Notes under the pieces: model-generated
The model's database searches: none
What the model saw: the letters and a program-made list of their open reading frames with translations, nothing else
Told to the model about the DNA's origin: nothing
Source of the DNA: Sesamum alatum
Lineage: Eukaryota; Streptophyta; Magnoliopsida; Lamiales; Pedaliaceae
Reading direction: 5' to 3'
Length of the DNA: 64,000 nucleotides
NCBI GenBank assembly: GCA_034509735.1
Contig: JACGWO010000007.1
Location: forward strand, 2,604,001 to 2,668,000
Shown: piece after piece, positions 47,565-59,726 of the stretch
How positions within the stretch are numbered: position 1 is the first letter of the stretch
Layout: each line of letters opens with the position of its first letter
Position numbers and translations under genes: made by a program

Positions 47565-50500
47565 TCAGCAAAACCTCAAAGCAGCTTCTAGCTCTTTCTC
47601 ATCTTCGCAATTATATCCAAGGACATAAGCGCGCGCTGATACATAAATGCAAGTAGAAATCAATACAAGTGCGTAGCAGAAACTTTTTTCGATTATATGA
47701 CGATAAGTAGTTCATACCAAAACGGCCGCATCCCATGAAAGGCTCTGCCTCATCTGTACCACCACCACCTTGCTGCTGGTCCTGGATTTTCAACACAGGT
47801 AGAATTCAGCGTCCCAATGATCCAGACATATATATGTAAAACTAAAATTTGAAACATTAAAATTTAAAGTCATGTGTAAGAACAATTTGAAACATTATAA
47901 TGTAATTATGTGTACACAGTATAAAATGGCATGGTATCTCATTTATTTGATTTATAAACTCATAATCCTTTCATTCTTACAGCATCATGGTCCATTTCAG
48001 CTGGTGACAGTAATATGTCAAAACAGCGTCCTGAGATGGTACAGACCAAGAGTTCATTGGTAGGATCCGTAATAACTTCCTTGCATGTATCATCACATAC
48101 TACACAAAAGGGAGGAAAACCAACAATCTGTAAGTATCCTGCTCGGGTATTGAAGAGTTAAGTTCTCATAAACAATTCTATTCAACAAAATCTGACATTC
48201 TCAAACGAGGTTCTTCTTACCATGAACATTTCCGGTTTTCTCACAAACAAATACATCCCCAATTTGATAGTACGTGCAACTTTCTCCAGAGCATGCATGA
48301 TTTGGAACCACTTGGTCAACCAGGCCTCTGCTACTCTTCCATGTGGAGACTTGATCAGCGAGTGTCTTGTCAAGAATTATACGGTCATCATTCACCTTAG
48401 CATAGGAAAACCCAGAATCATCGATAGTCAATAGAAATACCTATTTACTAGTTGGGTTGGGGAGCTGACTTAAACCATCAGATACTTTCATAAAAGTCCC
48501 TCTCTCTGTCGTGTGAAACCAACAGGAGGTATGGGACGAGGTGTTCCACCATATTACAGATCCAATGCATAAAAATGGTAAAATTGGACTACAAAAGATA
48601 AAATGGCAAGCACAAGAAAAATAAACAACCATATAGCTAAAATAATCGTTGACAAAGTACTATTTTGGACATAGCAATCAACATAAGCTCTATCGTGAAA
48701 TCAAGAAAATCAAGTGCTTATATATGCTGCTATCTTAACATGATTAATCAAATATATCAACAATTAATGACCACGAATTTTCAATGAAAAGTCAAATGTA
48801 ATTAACAAAATAATACTAGCAAATTACCTAAATAGTTGAACAAAAGAAGAAATTGAAATGAAGATAAAAGAACCTTGTGTTCTTCTAATTCCTTTTTCCT
48901 CCCTTCCCCAAATTTGATGTCCCACCTTCTACAAATACAACTCGTATCTCCAGGACACCATCCTTTCACCACACTTGGAGGAAGAGGGATGCAATTGGAG
49001 GTGTATATATATGCATGTCAATATGTACCATTTAAAACCTTATTTTGTTTACCTGAGAGGGATTAGGTGCTTGGCTTCTCTTGGCCACCTGCATTTGGAT
49101 GTAATATTCTTTGAATTCAGAAGGGCAACTGCGCACAAACTCCGCCATATCTTCTTCATCACGCTGCAAAGAAAACTTTAAACCTTAAAATGACATCATT
49201 TATAGCATCCAATGGAAGTTAGTAAATATTCATAACATGGAGTCAACATTAAGCTAGATCTTCAGGGAAAGAAAGAAAGAAAGATATACACACGCACAGA
49301 GTGGGGAGAGAGAGACAGTTCATTGATGCAAGACATTAATTCAACGACAAGAGTGTGACTTCCAATCCACCCATCACAAAGGATTGAAACATGGTTAAGC
49401 ATAATTTCAAATGTAAATTACTTCTGCAAAAATGACAGAAGTTAAAGTTAAAATCCAAAAACTACCTGGATGTAAAGTTTCTTCCAAGCACATTCTCGCA
49501 GCTTTTTTGGTGGCAGCAGACCCCAACGCATACAATATCTACAAGAAGCACTGATCAAACTTCTTTCCTTATAAAAGTACACATACGAAAATATGCAAGC
49601 TGATGATGTTTCTAGCATTAATAGAATGCAGTAAGCTTCCTCCTGATCCAGTCATTAAATTTCCATAATCCCATAGCCACTGAAGTTGCTGAGAGATCCC
49701 ACTTGCTTTGGTCCCAACAGAACAAAGGAATCCTTTCCCAGAAAAACAACAGAAACTTTTCTTATTGTTTGCAGATTTAAAATATGATTAATTGTACATG
49801 CCAGAAAAGCATAGTCTGCGCTAATAATAATCAGACTATTCAATAATATCGAAGTTCACATCAAGATACAAGGTCAAACAACAAACAAAAGAAGATAACG
49901 ATCATGAATATCAGATGTTATATAGCAATAAACTGTGTCCAGCCAAATATGAAGAAAAAGTATTTAAGTCCCTATATAGGGATGGCAGCTAGGTGGTCTC
50001 GTCTTTCTTCATGTTTTGAGAGGGGTGAACGGTGGGAGGGGGGGACTGGAGATAACGGGAAAGAATACTTACAGGCGACGCCACATTGACTCATCTGAAG
50101 CAGCAAAATTTAGGAATCTACAAACCATTGAGCATGAAACAAGATCCTGCGGTTCAACACATCAGAAAACTAGCTAGTCAATAACAAGCAACTAACAGAA
50201 ATGCAATTATAGGAAAAATCTCCTAACCTCAGAAGAGAGAAATTTGAGGATGTGATACAACAATTCAGGAGGGATCTGACTGAAAATCCCAGTCTCAATC
50301 CTCCTGGGGACCGGTCTCCTTTCAGTAGTAAGCCTCCCGTCATTGCTCTTGTTGCCTATGATGGTATCACTTTTCTTTAAAGGCGACAATGCGGTTCCAA
50401 CTTCAGCTTCCACCTCAATAGATGACAATAATGACGAGGACGATCTCAATGCTCTAGACAATACCTCATCACTAATTTCACGATCCTCAATTCTTATTTT

Positions 50501-51328
50501 CTTTGTTTGTTGTTCCTTCTCTTCCTGCTCGCTTCGTTCTCCCTCCTCATCCCACGATCTCTTTGCATCTCTCCCTTCCACTTCCACTCTCTCCGACTTT
50601 TCCTGCAACGCGTGTCCAAGGGACCCAAGTTATGCTTGCATGGACATACATAAATTTTTGTATTCATTAACAAAACATTGTAATTTTCTCACTAGTTTCG
50701 GTTGTAGATGAATGCAGACATACACAGTATTCACACGACGCACAATGTACCAAGTAGAATTACATAAGTTAACGAGCGATGCACTGGACGGAGAGTGCAT
50801 AAGTACTTTTGGTATAATACATACATTTGAATACATCCACTTTCAATACGCTCTTTTATCAACCTTAAAAAATGATCAAAACAAACATTAATCATAGGAC
50901 TTAACGCAAAATACCTCCGACTAACATGCAGAACAAATGCTCATCAAATAATTGTAACATATAAGGGCACATAAAATAGGACATATTTAAATACTGATTA
51001 AAAGAAATGAAGCCTCCCGATTTAATCTTTATCTTTAGAAGATCAAAGTTCAAATAGAGAAATATTGAAAACAACAAACGTCTTCTTTCCTGAAAAGTTA
51101 TACTGGAAAACAAAATCCATCACAATCCAACCGAACTCAAACTATAGCAGACATCTCCGTAGTCCCCAAATAGACCACCTTCATATGTGAAATTCAACGC
51201 AAGGAAAAACGATCCAAAAAGAAAATCCAGAAAAGATGACAACACATGTATACCTGATCGGAGAGTTCAGCAAATACTTCACATTCGAGGAAATAAGCGA
51301 GGCTTTCATCTTCGTCATCAGAAGCCAT
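47565..51328 (-). CDS. SKIP31: F-box protein, SKIP31-like
   Basis: Predicted substrate receptor of an SCF (SKP1-CUL1-F-box) E3 ubiquitin ligase. Nine exons: 51328-51254, 50602-50228, 50146-50073, 49538-49466, 49163-49053, 48395-48221, 48099-47981, 47781-47718 and 47635-47565, with consistent phases and 378 residues. The N-terminus starts [20 protein letters not shown] charged, low-complexity stretch fills much of exon 2. The F-box ([16 protein letters not shown], then [18 protein letters not shown]) spans about residues 133-175. A C-terminal Cys/His cluster, with His269, Cys271, Cys276, Cys287, His294, Cys296 and Cys300, may bind zinc, and the protein ends in [17 protein letters not shown]. 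The name is given from remembered similarity to Arabidopsis SKIP31; the target protein is unknown. Intron 1 is the longest at 651 bases. All introns are GT-AG. Confidence 0.85.
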
Positions 51329-51660
51329 AACAGCTACAGAAACTTAATAACTTCCAAAGAGAATAAGCAAATCAAAGCATATCTACAAGAATTCTGTATG
51401 CATAAATGAATTCTGGGCGGTGGCCGGCGATGATCGCCGGCGATTTAAGGTAGGGTGTGTCGGTGAATCAGCACCGTTGATTAGATTGCGAGGAGACCTG
51501 GGAACGAGAGAAGGTGCAGGATCCAGGGATGGGCCGCTTGATAGGCAGTTTCGGGTCGGGTTATCCATTACGAAGATTTTACTATGCAAATAGTCGGGTT
51601 ATACGGAAAACGGGACCCGGAAAGTAATTAAGAAAGTGTTTGGCTAAATTTATTTTTAAA
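51329..51660 (-). promoter_or_regulatory. Upstream region of the F-box gene
   Basis: This ~330-base stretch lies between the F-box start and a transposon and must hold the core promoter. It is GC-richer than its surroundings (51415-51590). I see no convincing TATA box. The 68-residue minus frame at 51383-51589 is not supported as a gene. Confidence 0.4.
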
Positions 51661-51669
51661 AATAAAAAA

Positions 51670-52145
51670 GGGTAAATTATAGCTAATTTTTTTGAGGTTT
51701 TGCATAATTATAAATACTCCCTTGTTATTTGAAAAATTATAAATACCCTCATGAGGTTTATAACCTCTAACAAATAACTCATTCCATCCATTTTTATGGA
51801 TGAACTGACCAAAATGTCCTTATGCATTGAATTATTTTTAAAATCGTCTAACAAATAACCCATTCCATCCATATTTATGTTTGTTTGGATTAAATCCGCA
51901 TGCCCCAGGGTGAGGTTTGTTAAGTTTTTCACATAGAGGAGCAAAAATGCAATTGGTTTCGGCTGATTTTTCTATAATTTTAATAAAAAAATTCAAGAAC
52001 AAAATGATCAATTTCAGGCATTTGGTTAAAAATTACAAACCTGGTTAAAAATTACAAACCTTAAGGGGGTATTTGTAATTTTTCAAATGATAAGATAGTA
52101 TTTATAATTATGTCAAATCTCAGAAAAAGTGGCTATAATTTACCC
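51670..52145. mobile_element. GGGTAAATTACA miniature element, copy 6
   Basis: Begins GGGTAAATTATAGC and ends GCTATAATTTACCC. The flanks share TAAAAAA. It has internal duplications: 'caaataac-cattccatcca' twice (51769 and 51851) and 'ctggttaaaaattacaaacc' in tandem near 52021-52060. It lies about 340 bases upstream of the F-box start. Confidence 0.75.
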
Positions 52146-52789
52146 TAAAAAAATTATAAGCTAGTACATCTAATAAGATATTCGTAAACTTATAAAATAT
52201 TAAATATTATTTTAAAAATAAATTCTTGAAGTTTTTTAAGAAATAAGATCGTAGACTTAATAATATGACAGCAATAAAAAATTTAAAATCAATATAATTA
52301 TAAGAATTTGTTAAATTTTTTAAAATAAGTCAAGAACTCCTTACTTATCTAGTGACTAAAGAAGCTTATCACAGTACGTGGATCAGACAAGTGGATACAT
52401 TAATACACCCAACCACTTCAAATATTGAGACGTCTTATTACTCTTACACCAGCATTTATTTTTTTCCTCCCCAACCACCCAAACTGACTTAGACATTAGA
52501 GGATAGCGAGCCTCTTTTTCTTTCCTAACACACGATCTGGACTACCCTTAGAACAATCTTAATCTCCAGCCTAAATCAGTGAGAAAACTTCCACCTGCTT
52601 TGTTTAACAAAAAAAATATTATAATACACCAACAAACGTACACGTTCTGTTTAACAGAAAAACATTATATAAACCAAGTATCATTGTACATGAAGGCATT
52701 AGAATAAAAAGGAGTACAAATATGAAATATCCATAGAAAAATGTGGGCATGGTAATTCTCAAACCCTAGAATTTGAAGAACTGAAGTGA
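52146..52789. other. Spacer downstream of NUDT3 copy 1
   Basis: No gene seen; presumably contains the 3' untranslated region of the NUDT3-like gene, which reads from right to left. Confidence 0.4.
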
Positions 52790-55700
52790 TCACACAAATC
52801 CAATCTTCACTTCATTTTCTGGCCAAATGGGGAAAGCAGGGGCTATATCTATTGGAACCTGCATTTCGAAGCAATTAGCGGTTTGGATGTAAAATGCTGA
52901 CGCTACGCTAATAGAAGCATGAACTTATACTTTTGCTCCTCATGGAAATGATAGTTATAATTAATATAGGGACATCGGTTTTTCCTAAATTTTAGTGTAA
53001 TTACATGTAGATCTTCTATAATTTAAAAAATTACATCTAGTATTTCTGAAATTTATTTTCGTCTAATAAATAGATACATTCGTTAGTCAAAATTCATTGA
53101 ATTTGCTGATATTAGCAAAAAAAAAAAAAGAATAACAATTCATATTTAGCCCGATTGACTATTATTGACAAATAAATCTTTTCCTAACCAAACTACCATG
53201 TAAAGATGTCTATTCATATGCATTAGCGTTTAGAGATGTATAAAGATAGTTTGGTTAGAAAATTATTTGTTCGACCCACAATAAGTCAATCGAGGTAAAT
53301 ATAGATTTTCATTCATTTCTTTTGCTAATATCAGCAAATTTGGTGAAGTTTGACTAATGGATAGATCTATTTGTTAGACGAAATCAAACCTCAAGGGTGC
53401 TAGATGTAATTTCCCAAACCACACTAATTACACCAAACCTTAGGGGAGAGCGGTGTAATTATCCCTTTATGTATAGTTGAAAGAGGGATAAATGTAAGGG
53501 TTAATTACACTCCCCTCCCCTGAGGTTTGGTGTAATTATACGTAAATTTCCCTTGGTTTGAAAAAGTACACCTAGTACCCATGGTTATAAAAGATGTCAA
53601 CACCCTCTAACAAAAGTAATCAATTTACCTTTCTACCCACAATATGTGGCCAAAAAAAAAAAACTAAAAAAGAACATGAAATTTTGAAAGACTAAAAAGA
53701 CAAAATTGACGCCCTATATGTTTAGAAATGAACAGACGCTTTAGACTAAAAAGACAAAATTGCAGGTAATATTCTTTGCTACTATTAAAATATCATAACG
53801 GATATAAATACTATATTTATGTTATCATAGTGATATGTTTGTATGATTGAGTTATCAGAATATGTCTTCCAGAATATTTAGTTAAATTACATAATATAGT
53901 GTATAAATATGTTCAAAATTAAAAAAAAAATAGTGTAAATATATATATATATATTAAGAGTTAATACCGATCTAATTTATTTATTAGTAAATAATTATTC
54001 TATATAATAATACTTAAATATATTAAATCTATTACACTATTTACTCTTATGATTTAATTTAACTATAAGAACAACTCACATGCATAAGTGTGTGAAATGT
54101 ATAAAGATAGTTTGATCAAAAATATATTTATTTGACTTGCAATAAGTCAATGAATGGCAAAAATGAATTTTCGTTCCACTTTTCTACTGATATCAGCAAA
54201 TTTTGTCAATTTTATTAATTGAAAAATCTATTTGTTGGATCGAAATGAAAGTAAGGGTACTAGGTGTAATTTCTAAAACCACAGAGGGTCCACATGTGAT
54301 TACATCATATCTCAAGGGAGGGGAGTGTACGTGTCCCTAAATGTAATAATATACTATTGTTTGTCCTTTTTAAATGATGTTTTTTGATGACTAGGGAAAT
54401 ATACATGCCTGAAGCATTTCCAGTTTCTTCAGCGCAGCCTTCAGTGGTTGAGACATCACACTGTATTGTTGAAGCAGAGACTTGGCTGCTGCTTTGTCTC
54501 CTCTTCCCTCTACTGTCAGAATTTCTCGACTCAACCTCTCCACGCCATTCTCGACCTGGGAATCAGTTTAAGACAAACTCTAAATCAGTTCAATCTTAAC
54601 ACAATCTTAAGTCCAGAAACAGCAGTTATTGGTAAGCAAACCTTGTCGAAATCGACAGAGAATGTTTCATCAGGAAGTAAAACGATGCCGCCTTTCTCAA
54701 ACAAATGGTTGAACACCAGTGCCTGTGCTTGTCTGGTTGTCATTTTTAGTGTTGTTAGTGAGACCGACAAATGCAGAATTAGAGCGCGTTTGGGTGGACT
54801 TATAAGCTCTTTAAAATATCTTACAAGATATTATAAAGTTGTTGTATAATATCTTATAAGATCGTTGAAATAAGTTCAACCAAATGGCAACTAGATAGCT
54901 TACGTATGAGCGTTCTTTAATCCAAAACGTAGCGAATGGAAGCAGCCCGTGAGGAACGACACGTACATTGGCTTGATTAGTCTCTTGGGAAGCAAATCCT
55001 GTTGCATCAGACAAGAGAAAGATCGGTTTCCTTAATCCTGTCCTAAAAGAATTACTGGACTATTGCATGAGTAAGCAACATCGTCGTGCAGACAATGCTG
55101 GACGAAAATGGTAATGAAGCCGACTGCTTACCTTGTCTGTCAAAAATCTTATGGCCCAAAGGCCAACAATGTTGGCCTTTGCCTCTTCTAGGACCGAATG
55201 AAGTTCTTGCATCTCCTGCATTACAGAACAGAAGGGAAATCCGATGTTGTCTTAAAGAGAAACTGTAGACTCAACATTAGGATGAAGGTAAATCAAATGA
55301 GTGGGATAAGCAACTAACCTGTCTGACGAAAGATTCCTGCCCGTTGGCGAGGGTTATGGCGTGAGGTCCAAGAGCATGACAGCACTCGCGGCAAATTGCA
55401 TGTGTGTATAAGGACTCGAAATCTAGGAGTCCCCTCTGTTCCTCGGAGACACAAACATCGGCTATAGGCTGAAAAATAAGCTTGAACCTGTTCAGTATAA
55501 GCACGTCGTATCAGCGCTCCTGGCAACAATCAGGCCACAAAACAGAACTTGTCTGTTTGAAAATGAAGCAGAAGAGAGATCAGAACTCTTACTTTGCCTT
55601 GGCAACATTCTTGAGCAACAACGTTAACCGTTGATCGTTTGGTAGATCAAATGAAACAGATGTTGTCCCTTTGAGATCCTGTCGGAAGAGTGAAGTCATA

Positions 55701-58700
55701 TGTCATTCTGTTTCTGAGTTTTGAATTGAGAATTTAGGACATGCCAAAAAGGAAATAAGAGCTCACCCCTGCTCTGTAAACAAGGTTGATGACTCGGATG
55801 GTAGCAGCACGGATAACATCGGACTTGTAAGATTCATCAATCGGAAGGTTCTTTTGCAAAACCTAAACCATTACTCAATCTCAACAAATATTAGTGAACG
55901 AGGGACAAGGGACCGAACTCTGACGAAACGAGAATAAAGTATCTAACCTGCAAATTGTCAGCAAAGAGTTTAACTTGAGATGCTGCTTCATCGTCACGAA
56001 TTCCAATAATTGCCCCGAATGCTGCCTGGAAATGTAGAGCTAAAATTGTTCACTCATACAAACCTCCAACTGGACAGCATAGAAACATGAGTTGCAGGCT
56101 AAGAGTTTAAGGTCTTAGGATCATAAATCGAGCCTCCTATGTTGTCATGGAAGCATAGAGAAACAGGAAGTTTCACATTTAAGCAATACCTTGTACCCGA
56201 GAAGTGTGTCTCTGTGAGTCTCGTATGGCCCGATGGTAATGTCCAACTTAGAATCCTTATGAAGAAAAGATCATCGGTAGACATGAAAAGATCATCGTAC
56301 AGATGAAGAAAAATACTTCAAAAGTGTGATAATATGTTACTACCAATCCATGATCATAGATGTTAAAGTGAGATATACTGACCGACTCCATCCAGACAAG
56401 ATGGGATTCATGGTAATCATTTGACATGAAGGCGTCAGCCTTGCAATGTAGGAATCTCGTCAAGCTAAAGTTTAAAACAGGAATCATGAGTACAGATGTT
56501 TGAGGTGGTCTGTAATTTCGTTGCAATTAGCAGCACGGTAATAAACATAAATACCTAGGAGAGCTGCTCAAATTTCCTGCCTTGTACAATAAATCAGCGG
56601 CTTCAGCAAGCAAAGATTGGTATTCTTGAGAGTAAGGGTTGCTGTAAAGATCATGGACGTAACTAGTGGTAACGCCGTTGCTGAGGAAGACAGCATCGTC
56701 CGACATGCCCTCACTTTGCCTTCTTACAGTGTTGTAAGAGCCAGTTGCTTCCTTCTTTCGATCCTCTGGTAGGCTGTCTTTCCATAATTCAAATTCCTAC
56801 AAGAAAAGAACAACATGCAGCCTTCAATGATATGTCAACATCAAAAAATGTTCCATTGCAACCTGGGATGAGTCTTGTCCTGTACCCTTTTCTCCATGTC
56901 TCTTGGGTAGAAATTAGCACCATGTGGTCTTGTAAGAGGAAATGCTGCTCTGTGTTCAAGACCCTTCCATCCATTTACGGGCTTTGTTGCGTCGGGGAGG
57001 AGCTTGATAGCTGAATCTGATGTGGATAAGAACAGCTCGTTTTCATCAAGAGCCGACCTGACAATCCAAATTAGATATATAGGTAAACATACTGCGCATC
57101 AACCTATTGTCCCCAATAACTGAAAATATTAATGTTGGTGTGATAAACAAAACTACGTTTAGACATTGATACTTCGTTTTCTTTCTCACTTGGAGTTCGG
57201 AGAAGTTGAGGTTTATCCAGTGAAAGACAGAGAGGTATTAAAAGGAAAGATGCAAGAAAACATTGTCGAAAGAACGTACCATGGAGTTCCATTGATCTGA
57301 TAATACATCCACTTCAACTTGTCGAATTGAGATTCATCAGCATGCTGCTTTAACCAATCTCTCAAAGATGGATTGCTGCACCACACCTGTTATTACAGTG
57401 AAAAAACATTAGAATTAGGACAGTAAGATGACTAAGAACAAGTTTAACCGATCAGCAGCTGTTTGTTTTGTGCATAAACAACAATAGTTCAAGCACATTT
57501 TCAAGCATAAACTAACAAAATATTCCCGAGACATGTGTCTGAAATTTGGTTCAGTTACTTCAGTATATCCACTTATTATCAGAGGTCTCTATGACAACCT
57601 ATTTTCTGTTTTTCACTTTTTCCCAAGAATGAACTGAGAACCTATGTGCAAGAAATATAGATGAAAAGGCGGCAAAAGAACGAATCTGATTAGTATAAAT
57701 GACTAGGAACGAAAGACTTTGATACTACCTGCTGTGAAAAAATTTCATCCATGAGTTTCGCAGCTTTCACGACAAGTCCTAGAGCTTCTTTGTCTGCATC
57801 AGTGAGCCCTGTCAACTGCATCACAAACGCATAAGCTAACAGGTCACGAATTCTTTATGTTGTCTTGACTTAATAAAAAACATCATAGAAGAACTGAAAT
57901 TTATGTTAAGGTACAAGGAATTGTGTAAGAGAAGTAATTGGAGGACCTCAGCACTGAGAGAGACATGACGATAACGACTGAGCTGCTTTTCTAGAGCCAT
58001 GGACCGTTCTCCCACGTTTCCTTTGTACCTGTAACAACCAGAAATTTCATGGTACAAACATGAGGAAACCTCGGAGGAACATGGCATCCATGCAAATCAT
58101 ACCTCAATGTCTTATGCTACGCGAAAATCTTTATGTTGGCCGTGTTTTATATTGATGAACTAGTTAGATGCATAGAATTGATTCGCAAGTTCTATGCACA
58201 TGTAGTAGTAATAATAGTGCTGATTTTGTCCGAACATACCTCTCTGAAATAATCTCAAACAGTCTGCCGTACTGACCATTTACGTCATAGGGAACAAAGC
58301 CAGGATCTTCTTTAGCAAGTAAGCTTCTATACTCCTCCCAGGAGAGGTAATTCATTTCTGAAACCTCTGATTCCTGCATTAAGTGCAAACGAATTGAAAC
58401 GAACTGTCTGATTTTTTCATTCTATTACAAAGATGTGATAGAAAACAAAATGGAAGAGAGAGCTCTGCTGACCTGAAGAGTAAAGGCATCCAAAGGAATC
58501 GGATCTAATGTGGTTATGAGATAGACATCATTGTACTCATTGTTAACGTATTTTCCATCATTCGTGACACTGCAACGACATGCAAGAAGTGAATGTTAAC
58601 ATGGGAAATTTGTAGTAGACGTTAGTGGCCGTCAAGGTAACCACAGAAACCTGATCATCCTGTCTGAAAAAGGACCAGAAATAAAACACATATTGCACAC

Positions 58701-59726
58701 TAACAAGAAATAAGATTTTCGAACCTCTGTTCAAGGTAAGAAAACATGAACTCAAATGCATCACTGGGTAGTTTTATTCCAATTTCTTCATGAAGCTCCC
58801 TCCTACAAACAACGAAAATCTTATAACCAAATTCTACGCATAAGAAACAAAATCTGCCAGCATTGAGTGTACACGGACACACCAATATATCGCAGAATAC
58901 AGACAATGGCCCTAATTCATTAGAACTTCCCCTAATTCATTAGAACTTCCAAGAGATGTCTTGATAATAAGTTTGATATGGGGGGTTTGGAGAAAAAGAT
59001 ACGGACTTCAGTGGTAAGAAAAATTACTAAAATGAGACAATTGGATGGCCTTGTTCCGGGAGGAAACGAGGCAGGGGATGTCAGAACAACAACAAGTTGT
59101 CATGCAAGATTACCTGGCGGTTGCAAGAGACGAACTGCCAGCAGATATATGGCCAGAAGTAGATATATCCCACAATCCGGCCCATGCTTCCTTGCAGTTG
59201 GTACGTTTTTGGAGAAGCATTTGTTGTGTACTCTCAGCAAATATCAACACACGAACAGCACGATGGTAATCGCCGTCTCTATGGATATCTCCCCTAACGC
59301 ATATATGGGAAGACGAGAACAGAAGAAAATCACAAGTATAAGCCATTAATCAAAGAGAACAATACAAAAGGTTACAAACAAAGCCGACATTCTTTGAAGT
59401 CAACTAACTAATCCCACAAACGCAATGACATCACAGGTCTGTTCTTGATCCTTAGTTCATGAAGGCTAAAATCATACTTGAATAAAAACATCCTGGTTCA
59501 TAGATAGATTCTTGGAAGAAAATGTCTTAAAAAAGAACATGGCAAGCATGTCAGAATCTTACAATACTAATCTACAACACCTCAAACTATAGATGTCCAA
59601 ACAAGAATATAACCGAGCAACAATGATAACTAAAAACTATAGATGATGATCTCACCTGGGCTTAGAGATGCCGGTTTTCTGACCATCTTTGCTTAGGACA
59701 TCAAGAAGCTCGGGTGAAGCCGCCAT
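52790..59726 (-). CDS. NUDT3: Nudix hydrolase 3-like protein with altered peptidase M49-type site (copy 1)
   Basis: The family joins an N-terminal Nudix domain (hydrolysis of nucleoside diphosphates linked to another group) to a dipeptidyl-peptidase-III-like domain. I assembled 21 exons: 59726-59656, 59293-59114, 58802-58725, 58569-58473, 58373-58240, 58028-57947, 57815-57729, 57386-57280, 57057-56886, 56796-56555, 56464-56383, 56255-56190, 56025-55948, 55862-55767, 55678-55593, 55487-55319, 55215-55132, 54998-54904, 54732-54642, 54555-54409, 52858-52790. All phases fit, giving 770 residues, near the ~770 of Arabidopsis NUDT3. The Nudix box spans residues 71-93 and keeps RELHEEIGI, but position 77 is Ser where an acidic residue is usual. 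The expected HECCH motif reads RECCH (Arg586), and EEAKAD reads EEAKAN (Asn624). The last intron has a GC donor. The Nudix activity may persist; peptidase activity is doubtful. Confidence 0.88.
52968..53472. mobile_element. GGATAAYTAC miniature element, copy 4 (intronic)
   Basis: Begins GGGACATCGG with 'taaattttagtgtaattaca' and ends GGAGAGCGGTGTAATTATCCC. Family interior motifs are present: 'ttagtcaaaattcattgaat' and 'gctgatattagcaaaa'. It lies wholly inside the last intron of NUDT3 copy 1. Confidence 0.65.
53500..54340. mobile_element. GGATAAYTAC miniature element, copy 5, enlarged (intronic)
   Basis: Begins GGGTTAATTACACTCCCC and ends GGGAGTGTACGTGTCCC. The right half is typical (aagatagtttgatcaaaa, gatatcagcaaat) but the middle, about 53650-54060, is unrelated AT-rich sequence, so the element carries extra DNA. 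It sits next to the GC donor. Confidence 0.55.
58911..58950. repeat. 20-base tandem duplication in a NUDT3 intron
   Basis: 'cctaattcattagaacttcc' occurs twice in succession within intron 2 of copy 1. Confidence 0.85.

Larger units (their letters stand above)
52859..54408 (-). other. GC-AG last intron of NUDT3 copy 1, inflated by repeats
   Basis: Exon 20 ends ...CTT CAG and the intron starts GCATGT; it ends AAATGCAG before GTT CCA ATA GAT. In copy 2 the same junction is CAG followed by GTAATC. Only the GC donor keeps the frame here. The intron is 1,550 bases, against 253 in copy 2, because it holds two miniature elements. Confidence 0.75.

Noticed and set aside
50343..50711. 122-residue plus-strand frame
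   Set aside because: Complement of the charged exon 2 of the F-box gene.
53500..54340. Loss of the terminal exon of NUDT3 copy 1 through transposon insertion
   Set aside because: First suspected because exon 20 runs into a stop, but the in-phase terminal exon was found at 52858-52790 beyond the elements.
54448..54849. 133-residue plus-strand frame
   Set aside because: Antisense to exons 19-20 of NUDT3 copy 1.
58978..59349. 123-residue plus-strand frame
   Set aside because: Shadow of NUDT3 copy 1 exon 2 and its intron.
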